A DNA stretch of 64,000 nucleotides from Enterococcus hermanniensis (GTDB lineage: Bacteria > Bacillota > Bacilli > Lactobacillales > Enterococcaceae), in NCBI RefSeq assembly GCF_001885945.1, contig NZ_JXKQ01000004.1:62001-126000 (forward strand), written 5' to 3'. The notes beneath the pieces were generated by a model. It saw only the letters and a list, made by a program, of their open reading frames with translations. It was not told the origin of the DNA and did not search any database. Made by a program: the position numbers and the translations under genes. Within the stretch, counting starts at the first letter, position 1. The number at the start of each line of letters is the position of its first letter. This document shows positions 1-9,108 of the stretch, in pieces.

Positions 1-3000
1 TCGGATGTGAAAACTGCCACAGAACGTGTGTTAAGAGAGGCAGAAGATATTCTTGGAGATCAGGCGATGACAATGAGTATCACAGGTTCGGGTGGTATGG
101 GCTTAGCGGATGTCTTAGAGATTCCTTTCGTCCAAGAAGTAATCGCGTGTACACGTACAGTCGAAGAAATCATACCAGAGACAGATGTAGCTATCGAACT
201 AGGCGGAGAAGATGCCAAAATCACTTTTTTTGAAGGTTCTTTAGAACAACGAATGAATGGTAGCTGTGCGGGCGGTACCGGAGCATTCATCGATCAAATG
301 GCCGTATTATTAAAAACGGATGCAAATGGCGTCAATGAACTAGCTAAAAATTATCAAACAATTTATCCGATAGCTTCACGTTGTGGTGTTTTTGCTAAAA
401 CAGATGTCCAACCTTTGATCAACGAAGGGGCCGCTAAAGAAGATATCGCAGCGAGTATTTTCCAGGCGGTAGTCAATCAAACCATTGCGGGTTTAGCAGC
501 CGGTCGTAAAATTAAAGGTAACATTGCTTTTCTTGGCGGACCATTATTCTTCATGTCTGAATTACGTCAACGATTTATCGAGACATTAGATATCGCTCCT
601 GAAAATGTGATTTTCCCAGAAAATCCACAGCTTTTTGTTGCGATGGGCGCAGCTTTTTACTCTGAAGAGGCAGCACCTTCTTCATTAACTGAATTACTGC
701 ACCGTTTAACAACAGCTGAAGAAGGTCATTTATCACCTTCAGATACTTTAGAACCTTTATTTAAAGATGATGAAGATTTAGCTGTATTTCGTAAACGACA
801 CAATCAAGCACAAGTGAAAACAAAAGAATTATCACAACATGAAGGTGTGGCATTCTTAGGAATTGATGCTGGATCAACAACGACCAAAGTCACGTTGATT
901 GATTCCGATGGCAATTTATTGTTTTCATTTTATGGTAATAACCAAGGTCAGCCTTTAGAAACAACAATGAGTGTTTTAAAAGACCTATACCAACAATTAC
1001 CATCAAATGTTTTCATTGGGAAAGCTGCAGTAACAGGTTATGGTGAACAATTAATCAAAAATGCTTTAAAAGTAGATATTGGTGAAGTTGAAACAATGGC
1101 TCATTACAAAGCAGCCAATCATTTCCAACCAGGTGTGGACTTTATTTTAGACATCGGTGGACAAGATATGAAAGCCATGACGATTAAAGACGGCGCTTTA
1201 TCTTCGATCCAATTGAATGAAGCTTGTTCATCTGGTTGTGGATCGTTCATTGAAACGTTTGCGAAATCGTTGAATTATAAAGTAGAAGACTTTGCAGAAG
1301 CAGCGTTGCATTCAAAAGGTCCAGTAGACTTAGGTTCTCGTTGTACAGTCTTTATGAACTCTAAAGTGAAGCAAGTGCAAAAAGAAGGCGCCTCTGTGGG
1401 TGATATTTCAGCCGGATTGTCTTATTCAGTTATTAAAAATGCGATTTATAAAGTTATCAAGGTTCGCCGTCCTGAAGAACTTGGTGAAAAAATTGTCTGC
1501 CAAGGTGGAACTTTTTATAATGAAGCTGTTTTACGGGCCTTTGAGATGGTTACAGGACGGGAAGTCGTTCGCCCTTCGATTGCTGGATTGATGGGAGCTT
1601 TTGGAGCAGCATTGATTGCATTGGAAAATTATGAAGTCGGTGAAACGACCGAAACTTTATCTTTAACAGAAATCGATTCATTTACAGCAGAAAAAGAATT
1701 TACTCACTGTGGATTATGTGAAAATAATTGTATGTTGACTGTGACCTTATTCTCAGATGGCCGTCAGTTTATTACAGGAAACCGTTGTGAACGTGGTGCG
1801 AAAATAAAAGTCAAACGTGAAGATAAGAAAGTCAATTTAGTTGATTATAAATATCGTCGGTTGTTCAAGTATCGTCCATTGCGTAAAAAAGATGCTGTTC
1901 GTGGAGAAATCGGAATTCCTCGCGTCTTGAATATGTATGAAAATTATCCGTTGTGGCATACATTATTTAGCGATTTAGGTTTCAGAGTAAAATTATCTCC
2001 ACGTTCGAATAAAGAATTGTACGAACAAGGAATGGAAACAATCCCTAGTGATACAGCCTGCTACCCAGCGAAAATTGCCCATGGACATATCCAAGCATTG
2101 ATTGATAGTGGCGTCCCAATGATTTTTTATCCTGGAGTTGTATTTGAACGGGAAGAATCCAAAGAAGCTGATAACCATTTCAACTGCCCAATCGTCCAAA
2201 GTTATCCTGATGTGATTCGCAACAATGTGGATGATATCCGCGATGGAAAAGTTGATTATCGAAATCCTTATTTGAACCTAGGAAATGAAGCCTCTGTAGC
2301 GAAAGTACTAGGACGCTGTTTCCAAGATTTAGGGATTACGCAAGATGAGATCGATCGAGCATTGCATCATGCGTATGAAGAATTAGAAGCATTCAAACAA
2401 GATATTCGCCAAAAAGGGGAAGAAACCTTGTTGATGTTAAATCAAAAAAATGAACGAGGGATTGTTCTTTCTGGACGTCCATACCATCTAGATCCAGAAA
2501 TCAATCATGGTATCGCCGAAGTAATTACTCAGGAAGGGTTCCATGTATTGACTGAAGATAGTATTTCTCATCTAAGTGATGTAGGTAATTTACGAGTGGT
2601 CAATCAATGGGTTTATCATTCTCGTTTATATGCAGCTGCACGTGTGGTCGCAAAAACTAAAAACCTTGAGTTGGTTCAATTGAATTCATTTGGCTGTGGT
2701 TTAGATGCGGTGACGACGGACCAAGTTGAAGAGATCATGGATCAATATGGAAAAATCTATACCGTTTTGAAAATCGATGAAGGTTCTAACTTAGGTGCTA
2801 TCCGAATTCGTCTACGTTCGTTAAAAGCCGCAGTCAATGAACGAGCTAAATCTAATTATGAGCCAGTCAAACGGTTTGAAGAACCTGAAAAAATTGTTTT
2901 CACAAAAGAAATGCGGAAAAAACATACATTGCTATTGCCAATGCTTAGTCCAATTCATCAATCTGGTTTGTTTGATATCGCTTTGGAAGCTTCTGGCTAT

Positions 3001-4140
3001 AATGTTGTTTGTCTGCCAGCAATGGACCGTGAAGCTGTTAATGTCGGTTTGAAATATGTAAATAATGATTCGTGTTATCCAGCAATCATTTCTATTGGCC
3101 AATTAGTAGAAGCTTTGGAAAGTGGAAAATATGATTTAAACAATACCAGTGTCATGATGAGTCAAACAGGTGGCGGTTGTCGTGCGACAAATTATATCCC
3201 ATTATTGAGAAAAGCCTTGAATGATGCTGGCTTCCCACAAGTTCCAGTCGTTTCTGTTTCATTAGGAAACAAAGGGGTGGAGAGCAATCCAGGATTCAAA
3301 TTTACTTTGCCAATGCTAAAACGTATCGTTGTAGCGATTCTCTATGGTGATTTATTTGAACGTGTCGTTTATCGGACACGTCCATATGAATTAGAAAAAG
3401 GCCAAATTGATGCCTTACATGAAGAATGGTTGAAAAAAATCGAAAGCAACGTGCGTAATGGGTCTTTGACGATCTTTAATCGTAATATGAAGAAAATCAT
3501 CAAAGCTTTTGATACTGTACCGATTTCAAATGAAATCAAACCGAAAGTAGGAGTCGTTGGAGAAATCTTAGTTAAATATTCACCAACTGCCAATAATGAT
3601 ATCGTGCGCTTGCTGGAAGAAGAAGGCGCTGAAGCAGTGGTTCCTGATTTAATCGGCTTCATGAATTACTCTTTATACAATCAGATTTGGAAATACGACA
3701 ATATGGGAATGCCTAAAAAGAGCAAGAATATTGCTGAAATGGCGATCAAATTGATAGAAGTCGTTGAAAAACCAATGGATAAAGCATTACGTGCATCCGA
3801 ACGTTTTACTGGGATTCATTCGATCTATCAATTAGCTGAAGATGCTAGTAAGATTCTTTCTATCGGAAACCATACGGGTGAAGGCTGGTTCTTAACCGGT
3901 GAAATGATCGATCTTTTGAAGACCGGTGTGAATAATATCGTCTGCATGCAACCATTTGGTTGTTTACCAAACCATGTCGTTGGTAAAGGAGTCATTAAAG
4001 AGTTACGTCATCAATACCCTAAATCCAATATTGCAGCGATCGATTATGATCCTGGTGTTTCAATCGTTAATCAATTGAATCGGATTCGTTTAATGATGGC
4101 TACAGCAAATAAACAAATAAAAGAAGAAGTAAAAAATTAA
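1..4140 (+). CDS. Acyl-CoA dehydratase activase-like giant protein (5' truncated)
   Basis: Related to the ATP-dependent activators of 2-hydroxyacyl-CoA dehydratases (HgdC/BadF family), but far larger (over 1370 residues against about 260). Two ASKHA-type activase modules are visible. The first lacks its N-terminus and has GSCAGGTG near residue 85 and SRCGVFAK near 124, whose cysteines in HgdC hold the bridging iron-sulfur cluster. The second starts at [10 protein letters not shown] (about residue 285) and has ACSSGCGSF and SRCTVF. A cysteine-rich linker ([16 protein letters not shown], about 566-600) follows, then a long dehydratase-component-like region (DUF2229 type). The reading frame is open to base 1 and the first module lacks its ATP-binding N-terminus, so the start lies upstream; the GTG at base 7 is not the true start. 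Role in lactic acid bacteria is unknown. Confidence 0.88.
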   Translation, partial: SDVKTATERVLREAEDILGDQAMTMSITGSGGMGLADVLEIPFVQEVIACTRTVEEIIPETDVAIELGGEDAKITFFEGSLEQRMNGSCAGGTGAFIDQMAVLLKTDANGVNELAKNYQTIYPIASRCGVFAKTDVQPLINEGAAKEDIAASIFQAVVNQTIAGLAAGRKIKGNIAFLGGPLFFMSELRQRFIETLDIAPENVIFPENPQLFVAMGAAFYSEEAAPSSLTELLHRLTTAEEGHLSPSDTLEPLFKDDEDLAVFRKRHNQAQVKTKELSQHEGVAFLGIDAGSTTTKVTLIDSDGNLLFSFYGNNQGQPLETTMSVLKDLYQQLPSNVFIGKAAVTGYGEQLIKNALKVDIGEVETMAHYKAANHFQPGVDFILDIGGQDMKAMTIKDGALSSIQLNEACSSGCGSFIETFAKSLNYKVEDFAEAALHSKGPVDLGSRCTVFMNSKVKQVQKEGASVGDISAGLSYSVIKNAIYKVIKVRRPEELGEKIVCQGGTFYNEAVLRAFEMVTGREVVRPSIAGLMGAFGAALIALENYEVGETTETLSLTEIDSFTAEKEFTHCGLCENNCMLTVTLFSDGRQFITGNRCERGAKIKVKREDKKVNLVDYKYRRLFKYRPLRKKDAVRGEIGIPRVLNMYENYPLWHTLFSDLGFRVKLSPRSNKELYEQGMETIPSDTACYPAKIAHGHIQALIDSGVPMIFYPGVVFEREESKEADNHFNCPIVQSYPDVIRNNVDDIRDGKVDYRNPYLNLGNEASVAKVLGRCFQDLGITQDEIDRALHHAYEELEAFKQDIRQKGEETLLMLNQKNERGIVLSGRPYHLDPEINHGIAEVITQEGFHVLTEDSISHLSDVGNLRVVNQWVYHSRLYAAARVVAKTKNLELVQLNSFGCGLDAVTTDQVEEIMDQYGKIYTVLKIDEGSNLGAIRIRLRSLKAAVNERAKSNYEPVKRFEEPEKIVFTKEMRKKHTLLLPMLSPIHQSGLFDIALEASGYNVVCLPAMDREAVNVGLKYVNNDSCYPAIISIGQLVEALESGKYDLNNTSVMMSQTGGGCRATNYIPLLRKALNDAGFPQVPVVSVSLGNKGVESNPGFKFTLPMLKRIVVAILYGDLFERVVYRTRPYELEKGQIDALHEEWLKKIESNVRNGSLTIFNRNMKKIIKAFDTVPISNEIKPKVGVVGEILVKYSPTANNDIVRLLEEEGAEAVVPDLIGFMNYSLYNQIWKYDNMGMPKKSKNIAEMAIKLIEVVEKPMDKALRASERFTGIHSIYQLAEDASKILSIGNHTGEGWFLTGEMIDLLKTGVNNIVCMQPFGCLPNHVVGKGVIKELRHQYPKSNIAAIDYDPGVSIVNQLNRIRLMMATANKQIKEEVKN

Positions 4141-4142
4141 GC

Positions 4143-4182
4143 AAAAGAGTAGACCTGTCAAAACAGGTCTACTCTTTTTAAT
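4143..4182 (+). terminator. Rho-independent terminator of the activase gene
   Basis: Inverted repeat AGAGTAGACCTGT / ACAGGTCTACTCT around a four-base loop, followed by a run of T. It lies three bases after the activase stop codon and separates it from the GntR gene. Confidence 0.9.
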
Positions 4183-4215
4183 TATTATGAATAATTATAG
4201 ACATTACGGTTATTG

Positions 4216-4244
4216 TTGTGAATTAGGTATATACCAGTTATAAT
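4216..4244 (+). promoter_or_regulatory. Promoter of the GntR gene
   Basis: TTGTGA at 4216-4221 and a perfect TATAAT at 4239-4244, 17 bases apart, 30 bases before the GntR start codon. The spacer carries the palindrome described at 4226. Confidence 0.7.
4226..4235. promoter_or_regulatory. Palindromic candidate operator GGTATATACC
   Basis: A perfect 10-base palindrome lies inside the promoter spacer of the GntR-family gene. GntR/UTRA regulators commonly repress their own gene through short palindromes, so autorepression is a reasonable inference; it is not shown by sequence alone. Confidence 0.5.
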
Positions 4245-4274
4245 AAAAATAATAAATTAATGAGGTGATGGAAC

Positions 4275-4979
4275 ATGGCGAATCAAGTGCCTGTTTATAT
4301 TCAAATACATGATCAATTGAAACATGAAATTGAAAATGGTCTATGGAAAGTGGGCGACCGTTTGCCTTCTGAACGTGATCTATCAGTGAAATTTGGTGTG
4401 AGCCGTATGACATTGCGTCAAGCGGTCCAGACCTTATCAGACGAAGGAATCTTAGAACGGAAGATTGGTTCTGGAACGTATGTTGCGAGAGAAAAGGTTC
4501 AAGAAAAAATGAGTGGAACGACGAGTTTTACCGATATTATGGAATCGTTGAACAAGGTTCCTTCTAGTAAAACGATCTCTTTCTTCCATTCGCGCGCAAG
4601 TTCAAGTGAAGCGGAAAAGCTTGGCTTAGAAAAAGGTGATCAAGTTTTACGAATGGAACGGATTCGTTATGCGGACGATATACCAATTTGTTTTGAGGAA
4701 GCGAGTATTCCCGCAGACTTAGTCGAAGGATTTAGCAAAGAAGAAATCACAGACTCTTTCTATCATAGTTTACAAGAAAAAGGCTTAGAAATCGGTCAAG
4801 CCAATCAAACAGTAACGGCGATTTTAGCTTCGGAACAAATCGCCGAGTATTTAGCGGTCAAACGTGGCGATGCTATTTTACGCTTACGCCAAATTTCTTA
4901 TCTGACTGATGATCGACCATTTGAATATGTAAGAACGCAATATGTTGGTAGTCGTTTTGAATTTTATTTAGAAAAATGA
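4275..4979 (+). CDS. GntR-family (HutC/UTRA type) transcriptional regulator
   Basis: 234 residues. The N-terminal winged helix shows the family signature (PVYIQIHDQLKHEIENG, LPSERDLSVKFGVSRMTLRQA, residues about 5-60). The C-terminal two thirds form a UTRA effector domain (RMERIRYADDIPICFEEASIP and a terminal FEYVRTQYVGSRFEFYL). UTRA domains usually bind sugar phosphates or small metabolites. The start ATG follows GAGGTGAT at good distance. The gene stands alone between a terminator and the convergent yigZ, so the regulated pathway cannot be read from context. The palindrome in its own promoter suggests autoregulation. Confidence 0.92.
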   Translation: MANQVPVYIQIHDQLKHEIENGLWKVGDRLPSERDLSVKFGVSRMTLRQAVQTLSDEGILERKIGSGTYVAREKVQEKMSGTTSFTDIMESLNKVPSSKTISFFHSRASSSEAEKLGLEKGDQVLRMERIRYADDIPICFEEASIPADLVEGFSKEEITDSFYHSLQEKGLEIGQANQTVTAILASEQIAEYLAVKRGDAILRLRQISYLTDDRPFEYVRTQYVGSRFEFYLEK

Positions 4980-5005
4980 TCCAAGAAGTTAATCTTCTTG
5001 GATCA
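4977..5005 (-). terminator. Terminator shared across the gntR/yigZ convergent stop codons
   Basis: Perfect 12-base-pair stem (TGATCCAAGAAG and its complement) with a five-base loop holding the yigZ stop codon. On the minus strand it runs into TTTTTC, so it serves yigZ best; on the plus strand no clear T-run follows. The gntR stop codon lies at its edge. Confidence 0.75.
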
Positions 5006-5630
5006 ATTGTTCAAAGTAGGTGACTGCTCCATTTGAAAAGTGAGCTTGTCCATTCAATAAATCAGTGACTTGGGATTCAAAGTCTGCCACTGAAGATTCA
5101 TCTACCATACAAGTAGTGATTACTTGATCGGTAAATTGCGTTTCTTTGACCGCGATTTTTTCTTGAGTAAGAAAATTTTCTAATTTTCCCCAGTTTTGAT
5201 AATTCAAATGAACTAGGATTTCTTGTTGTAATCGTCCTTCAACGATTCCAACATCTGTGATTGCTTGAGCAGTAGCTCCGGAATAGGCGCGGATTAAACC
5301 GCCGGCTCCTAATTTTGTCCCACCGAAATAGCGAGTAACCACAGCACAGACATTGATCAAGTCATTTTTTTTCAAAACTTCTAAGATAGGAACCCCAGCA
5401 GTTCCACTAGGTTCACCATCATCAGAAGACCGCTGGATTTCATTACGCTCACCAAGTACAAACGCACTGCAATTATGGTTAGCTTTCCAATGTTCTTTTT
5501 TGATTTGTTGAATGAAATCTTTGGCTTCCTTCTCAGAAGAAATGCGTTTTAAAAAGCAGATAAATCGTGATTTTTTGATCTCGATTTCGTGCTGATGGTC
5601 TGCTTTGATGGTTCGATAAGTTTGCAACAT
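4989..5630 (-). CDS. YigZ/IMPACT family protein
   Basis: 213 residues, typical for the family. The conserved N-terminal UPF0029/IMPACT block is visible: KKSRFICFLKRISSEKEA, then RSSDDGEPSGTAG and VVTRYFGGTKLGAGGL (about residues 65-115). The C-terminal part matches the ferredoxin-like DUF1949 region. Eukaryotic IMPACT acts on translational stress signalling through GCN2; the bacterial role is not settled. The gene is monocistronic and convergent with the GntR gene, sharing a terminator hairpin with it. A GAGG-type ribosome binding site precedes the start. Confidence 0.9.
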   Translation of the reverse strand: MLQTYRTIKADHQHEIEIKKSRFICFLKRISSEKEAKDFIQQIKKEHWKANHNCSAFVLGERNEIQRSSDDGEPSGTAGVPILEVLKKNDLINVCAVVTRYFGGTKLGAGGLIRAYSGATAQAITDVGIVEGRLQQEILVHLNYQNWGKLENFLTQEKIAVKETQFTDQVITTCMVDESSVADFESQVTDLLNGQAHFSNGAVTYFEQLIQED

Positions 5631-5733
5631 ATTTTTGCCTCGCTTCGTTTGAGTCTCTTAATGACAGTATAGGAGAAAAGTGGGTGAGGTTTCAACTAAA
5701 GACGAATGTGTCTTGAAAGGGGAGGGTGCAGAG

Positions 5734-6018
5734 ATGACCCGTGCAAAAAAATACGATGGCATCACTCACTACTTAAAAATGAACAATGGTTCGCAAGTAA
5801 CGTTGACGTTTACTCAGTTTGATGAACTACTTTTCCCTCGCAGCGGATTGCCACAAACGGCACGTCAAGATCTAGACTGGTGGGCAAATGATTATCGTCA
5901 TCCGGAAAAAGGCGCGTATGGTTGGCTTAATGCGAATTACGAAGTTGCTCAGGTCAATCTAGTAAAAGAATATGTTGTATTTAATAAACTGGTAAAATCC
6001 AATTGGTTATATAGCTAA
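5734..6018 (+). CDS. Small DUF7662-like protein
   Basis: About 94 residues. I place the start at the ATG at 5734 because GGGGAGG lies just before it; an upstream in-frame start at 5680 lacks a good ribosome binding site. The pattern KYDGITHYL, FDELLFPRSGLPQTARQDLDWWAND and a closing YVVFNK resembles the DUF7662 family, in which an RxxLxWWxND core is usual. Function is unknown. No signal peptide or membrane segment. The stop codon lies inside the stem of the terminator that follows, so the gene is probably transcribed alone. Confidence 0.75.
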   Translation: MTRAKKYDGITHYLKMNNGSQVTLTFTQFDELLFPRSGLPQTARQDLDWWANDYRHPEKGAYGWLNANYEVAQVNLVKEYVVFNKLVKSNWLYS

Positions 6019-6044
6019 GCTTAACAAAGCTTGGCTATTTTTTT
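6011..6044 (+). terminator. Terminator of the DUF7662-like gene
   Basis: Stem ATAGCTAAGCTT / AAGCTTGGCTAT with a short loop and seven T residues. The stop codon of the gene sits in the left arm. Confidence 0.85.
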
Positions 6045-6104
6045 ATCCGGATCTAAGGCTACTAGTGTTTCCTCTGCGTATCTTTAAAAAAGCGAAAGCA
6101 GGTG

Positions 6105-7409
6105 ATGAGCATTTTAGGTCAACGTTTATTACTTACAGAATGGCAAACCTTTTATCCTCACATGGATCTGACAAAGGCTGAAAAAATCCCTGCAATGGTT
6201 AAAAAAGAGGAACAATGGCTTTGTCAGCGTTGGGGAAGTTTATCAAAAGAAAAAGTCCCCGCCGGTTTTTACTATTGTCCTTATTGTATCGATCTTGGTC
6301 GGATTAGCAGTCAAAAGTTTCTGTATTATTTTTTGCCTAACAAACAACAATCACGTGACGTAACACTGCAGTGGGTGGGAAAATTATCTCCTGCTCAAGC
6401 CAAGATTTCACAAGAATTGGTGGCTGATCAGGTAAAAGCAAAAACTTTTTTACTTTGGGCCGTGACAGGAGCTGGGAAAACGGAGCTTTTATTTGCTTTG
6501 ATCAAAAATACGCTAGCCAAAGGAGAACACGTTGCGATTGCTTCACCACGAGTAGATGTCTGCAATGAAATTTATTTACGATTTTGCCAAGCTTTTCCTG
6601 ATGAAGAAATTAGTTTGTTGCATGGTCAAGACAGGAAAGAACGAGGATCTGTTTTTGTTATTTGTACGATTCATCAATTATTTCGTTATTTTGACTACTT
6701 TGATTTGATTATCATCGACGAAGTAGATGCGTTTCCTTATGAAGGTAATTTTTTCTTGCAACAGGCCGTTAACCGTGCATTGACCAAAGGGGGCCGTTTA
6801 GTTTACCTCAGTGCCACGCCACCTAAAAAAATTATCCAAACAGCTGAGCGCTGCTATTATTTACCAGCACGCTATCATCGCCATCCGTTGCCAGTTCCAC
6901 AACTACTTTTTTCTTGGCACTTAGAGCAGTATCTTAGAGCAAAAAAGCTACCAAAACAGGTCTTGAATAAACTATTTTCATTATTACAAGAAACTGACAT
7001 TTTACTGTTTTGTCCTAATATTACACTGCTACTGCAACTGGGAAGTCAGTTAAAAGTCCTCATGCCGGAGATTTCTTTGACGACTGTTTTTTCACAGGAT
7101 CAGGAACGTTTAATCAAAGTCGAGAATATGCGAAAAGGAAAGTATCAATTATTATTAACCACAACGATCTTAGAACGCGGGGTAACCTTTGAAAATATTT
7201 CTGTAATTGTGTTGCAAGCCTCACATCGGATTTTTACGAAAGCCGCACTTGTTCAAATTTCTGGTCGAGTGGATCGAAAAGGAGTGTCAAGGTGTGGAGA
7301 AGTCCTATTCGTTACTAGTGAAATGACCACTTCCATCAAGCAAGCGATTAACGAGATCCAAACAAATAATCGGTGTGCACTAACGGAGGGCTTGATCGAT
7401 GCGTTGTAG
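6105..7409 (+). CDS. comFA: ComFA, DNA-uptake ATPase/helicase
   Basis: Competence helicase that drives import of single-stranded DNA on the inner side of the membrane. About 434 residues. A cysteine pair (CPYC, about residue 65) of the zinc site precedes a superfamily 2 core: Walker A AVTGAGKTE, DEVD box (IIIDEVDAF), LSATPP motif III, and SGRVDRKG motif VI near the end. Whether translation starts at ATG 6105 or the adjacent GTG at 6102 is unclear, because the AGG lies very close to both. The stop overlaps comFC by 11 bases, indicating coupling. I see no ComX-type box upstream. Confidence 0.93.
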   Translation: MSILGQRLLLTEWQTFYPHMDLTKAEKIPAMVKKEEQWLCQRWGSLSKEKVPAGFYYCPYCIDLGRISSQKFLYYFLPNKQQSRDVTLQWVGKLSPAQAKISQELVADQVKAKTFLLWAVTGAGKTELLFALIKNTLAKGEHVAIASPRVDVCNEIYLRFCQAFPDEEISLLHGQDRKERGSVFVICTIHQLFRYFDYFDLIIIDEVDAFPYEGNFFLQQAVNRALTKGGRLVYLSATPPKKIIQTAERCYYLPARYHRHPLPVPQLLFSWHLEQYLRAKKLPKQVLNKLFSLLQETDILLFCPNITLLLQLGSQLKVLMPEISLTTVFSQDQERLIKVENMRKGKYQLLLTTTILERGVTFENISVIVLQASHRIFTKAALVQISGRVDRKGVSRCGEVLFVTSEMTTSIKQAINEIQTNNRCALTEGLIDAL

Positions 7410-8064
7410 TTGTTGTCAAGAAGTACTTATCCGTAATTTAACCCTGCGAGAACTTTTTTTCGCGAGCAGTTTACGGTGCCTACGTTGTGAAAAATATTTT
7501 ACCCAAATCGATTTGGCAAGGATTTGCTCAGGGTGTGGAAGACCTAATACAGCAAAACGTTGTCAAGAATGTCAACAGTGGGAAAAAGAAGTAGGCTTTG
7601 TATTGAATAATCAAGCACTGTTTTCTTATAATGAAGGATTTAAGGAATGGATTACGGCTTATAAATTTAAAGGTGATTATCGCTTAGCCGGTGCTTTTGC
7701 TACAGAATTAAAACGACAGTTACAAACCTATCCGCAATATATTATTTGCCCAATGCCTCTATCTAGCGAACGATTTAAATCGAGAGGCTTCAATCAAGTT
7801 AGTAGTTGTTTAGCAAGTTCTGGTTGTGCTTACCAACTAATATTGAACCGAAAAGAAACCGCTCCTCAATCAGAAAAAACACGGAGTGAACGCTTGAAAA
7901 TGCCGCAGCCTTTTTCTCTAAATCAACCAATTGAAAAGATTAGAAATCAAAAAGTTTTATTAGTAGATGATGTTTATACAACAGGAAGAACGTTGTTCCA
8001 TGGCGCTGAATTACTCTATAAAAATGGAGCTAAAGTAGTGAATAGCTTGACTTTTGCTCGTTAA
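7399..8064 (+). CDS. comFC: ComFC, phosphoribosyltransferase-like competence protein
   Basis: 221 residues. The N-terminus carries paired zinc-ligand cysteines (CSCC, CLRC, CSGC, CQEC) within the first 60 residues. The C-terminal half is a PRTase fold with the PRPP loop [13 protein letters not shown] (about residues 190-202). ComFC works with ComFA in taking in transforming DNA; its exact reaction is not established. The gene starts inside the end of comFA. A promoter for the next gene, hpf, lies 40 bases after its stop, and no terminator separates the two. Confidence 0.92.
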   Translation: MRCSCCQEVLIRNLTLRELFFASSLRCLRCEKYFTQIDLARICSGCGRPNTAKRCQECQQWEKEVGFVLNNQALFSYNEGFKEWITAYKFKGDYRLAGAFATELKRQLQTYPQYIICPMPLSSERFKSRGFNQVSSCLASSGCAYQLILNRKETAPQSEKTRSERLKMPQPFSLNQPIEKIRNQKVLLVDDVYTTGRTLFHGAELLYKNGAKVVNSLTFAR

Positions 8065-8103
8065 AGTGTGTTTTTTAAATTATGAAATTGATAGCGATTT
8101 ACT

Positions 8104-8131
8104 TTGCAAACGGATTAGAATTCGATATAAT
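8104..8131 (+). promoter_or_regulatory. SigA-type promoter of hpf
   Basis: TTGCAA at 8104-8109 and TATAAT at 8126-8131 with a 16-base spacer, 72 bases before the hpf start codon. Confidence 0.8.
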
Positions 8132-8203
8132 GTAATTAAGAAGAAGAGGAAAGAGTGGTCCTTCCTCCCATCTTCAGTTGGTAAGACGAAAGGGGCAATA
8201 CGT

Positions 8204-8755
8204 ATGTTTAGATATAATGTTCGTGGAGAAAACATCGAAGTTACAGAGGCTATCCGCAATTACGTTGAAAAGAAAGTAGGAAAGTTAGAACGCTACTTCA
8301 CTGATGTTCCGGACGCAACTGCTTATGTTAATTTAAAAGTGTATACAGAAAAAACAGCTAAAGTAGAAGTAACGATTCCATTACCTTACTTGGTTCTACG
8401 TGCGGAAGAAACTTCACCAGATTTATATGCAAGTATTGATTTGGTTGTGGATAAATTAGAACGTCAAATCCGCAAATTCAAGACTAAAATTAATCGTAAA
8501 GCACGTGAAACAGGCGTACCTGAACGCAATGCTGAAGTATTAGTGAATGCTGAAGTAGAAGACAACGAAGAGTCAGAATTAGAAATCGTTCGGACAAAAC
8601 GCTTATCATTGAAACCAATGGGCAGCGAAGAAGCTGTTTTACAAATGAATATGTTAGGCCATAACTTCTTCATCTTTGAAGATGCGGAAACAAATGGCAC
8701 AAGCATTGTCTACCGTCGTAAAGATGGTAAATACGGATTGATTGAAACCGATTAA
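8204..8755 (+). CDS. hpf: Long-form ribosome hibernation promoting factor
   Basis: 183 residues; the ATG at 8204 follows AAAGGGG, and a longer upstream frame has no family similarity. The N-terminal domain ([20 protein letters not shown] to about residue 105) binds the ribosomal decoding centre. The C-terminal domain (about 125-183, [37 protein letters not shown]) mediates dimerisation of 70S ribosomes into inactive 100S particles. The long form is the Firmicutes type. It has its own strong promoter after comFC and a terminator after it, and sits before secA as in other enterococci and bacilli. Confidence 0.95.
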   Translation: MFRYNVRGENIEVTEAIRNYVEKKVGKLERYFTDVPDATAYVNLKVYTEKTAKVEVTIPLPYLVLRAEETSPDLYASIDLVVDKLERQIRKFKTKINRKARETGVPERNAEVLVNAEVEDNEESELEIVRTKRLSLKPMGSEEAVLQMNMLGHNFFIFEDAETNGTSIVYRRKDGKYGLIETD

Positions 8756-9108
8756 AATGAAACGCCTTAAAACTAAGGCATCTAAAAAAGGAATGGCTGA
8801 AAAAATCAGCCGTTCCTTTTTTGTGTTTCATTATTAAATAAACGATTGATAAAACTAAAAAAATAAACTGCAAAATAAAGTCTTATATTTTCAATTGAAA
8901 TCCTATTTTAGGGGAATGATTGAGAGAAGCCAAAATAGTAAAACGGGTCTAAAAAAATAATGAATCCGCAAAAAAACTTAATCATTCTATAAGTCGTAGT
9001 TTATTCGTCACCAGAAGTTTCTTTTCTTAAAGACTAATGATAAAATAGACTAGCGGGTTTCTATCATAAAATAGAAAATGAATAGACACAAAGGAGTAAG
9101 AAAAACGA
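8756..9108. other. Intergenic region hpf-secA
   Basis: This 353-base gap holds a small hairpin (GCCTTA/TAAGGC, 8764-8779), the hpf terminator and, near its end, the secA promoter area with TAAAAT at 9041-9046 but no good -35. The A/T-rich middle (about 8830-9000) shows no open frame or structure that I can support. Confidence 0.6.
8787..8822 (+). terminator. hpf terminator
   Basis: AAAAGGAATGGCTGA pairs with TCAGCCGTTCCTTTT around a five-base A loop (one G-T pair), ending in a T-run. Confidence 0.88.

Noticed and set aside
6061-6104. ComX/SigX box for comFA
   Set aside because: No TACGAATA-type element is present; the nearest string (TGCGTATC) is a poor match.
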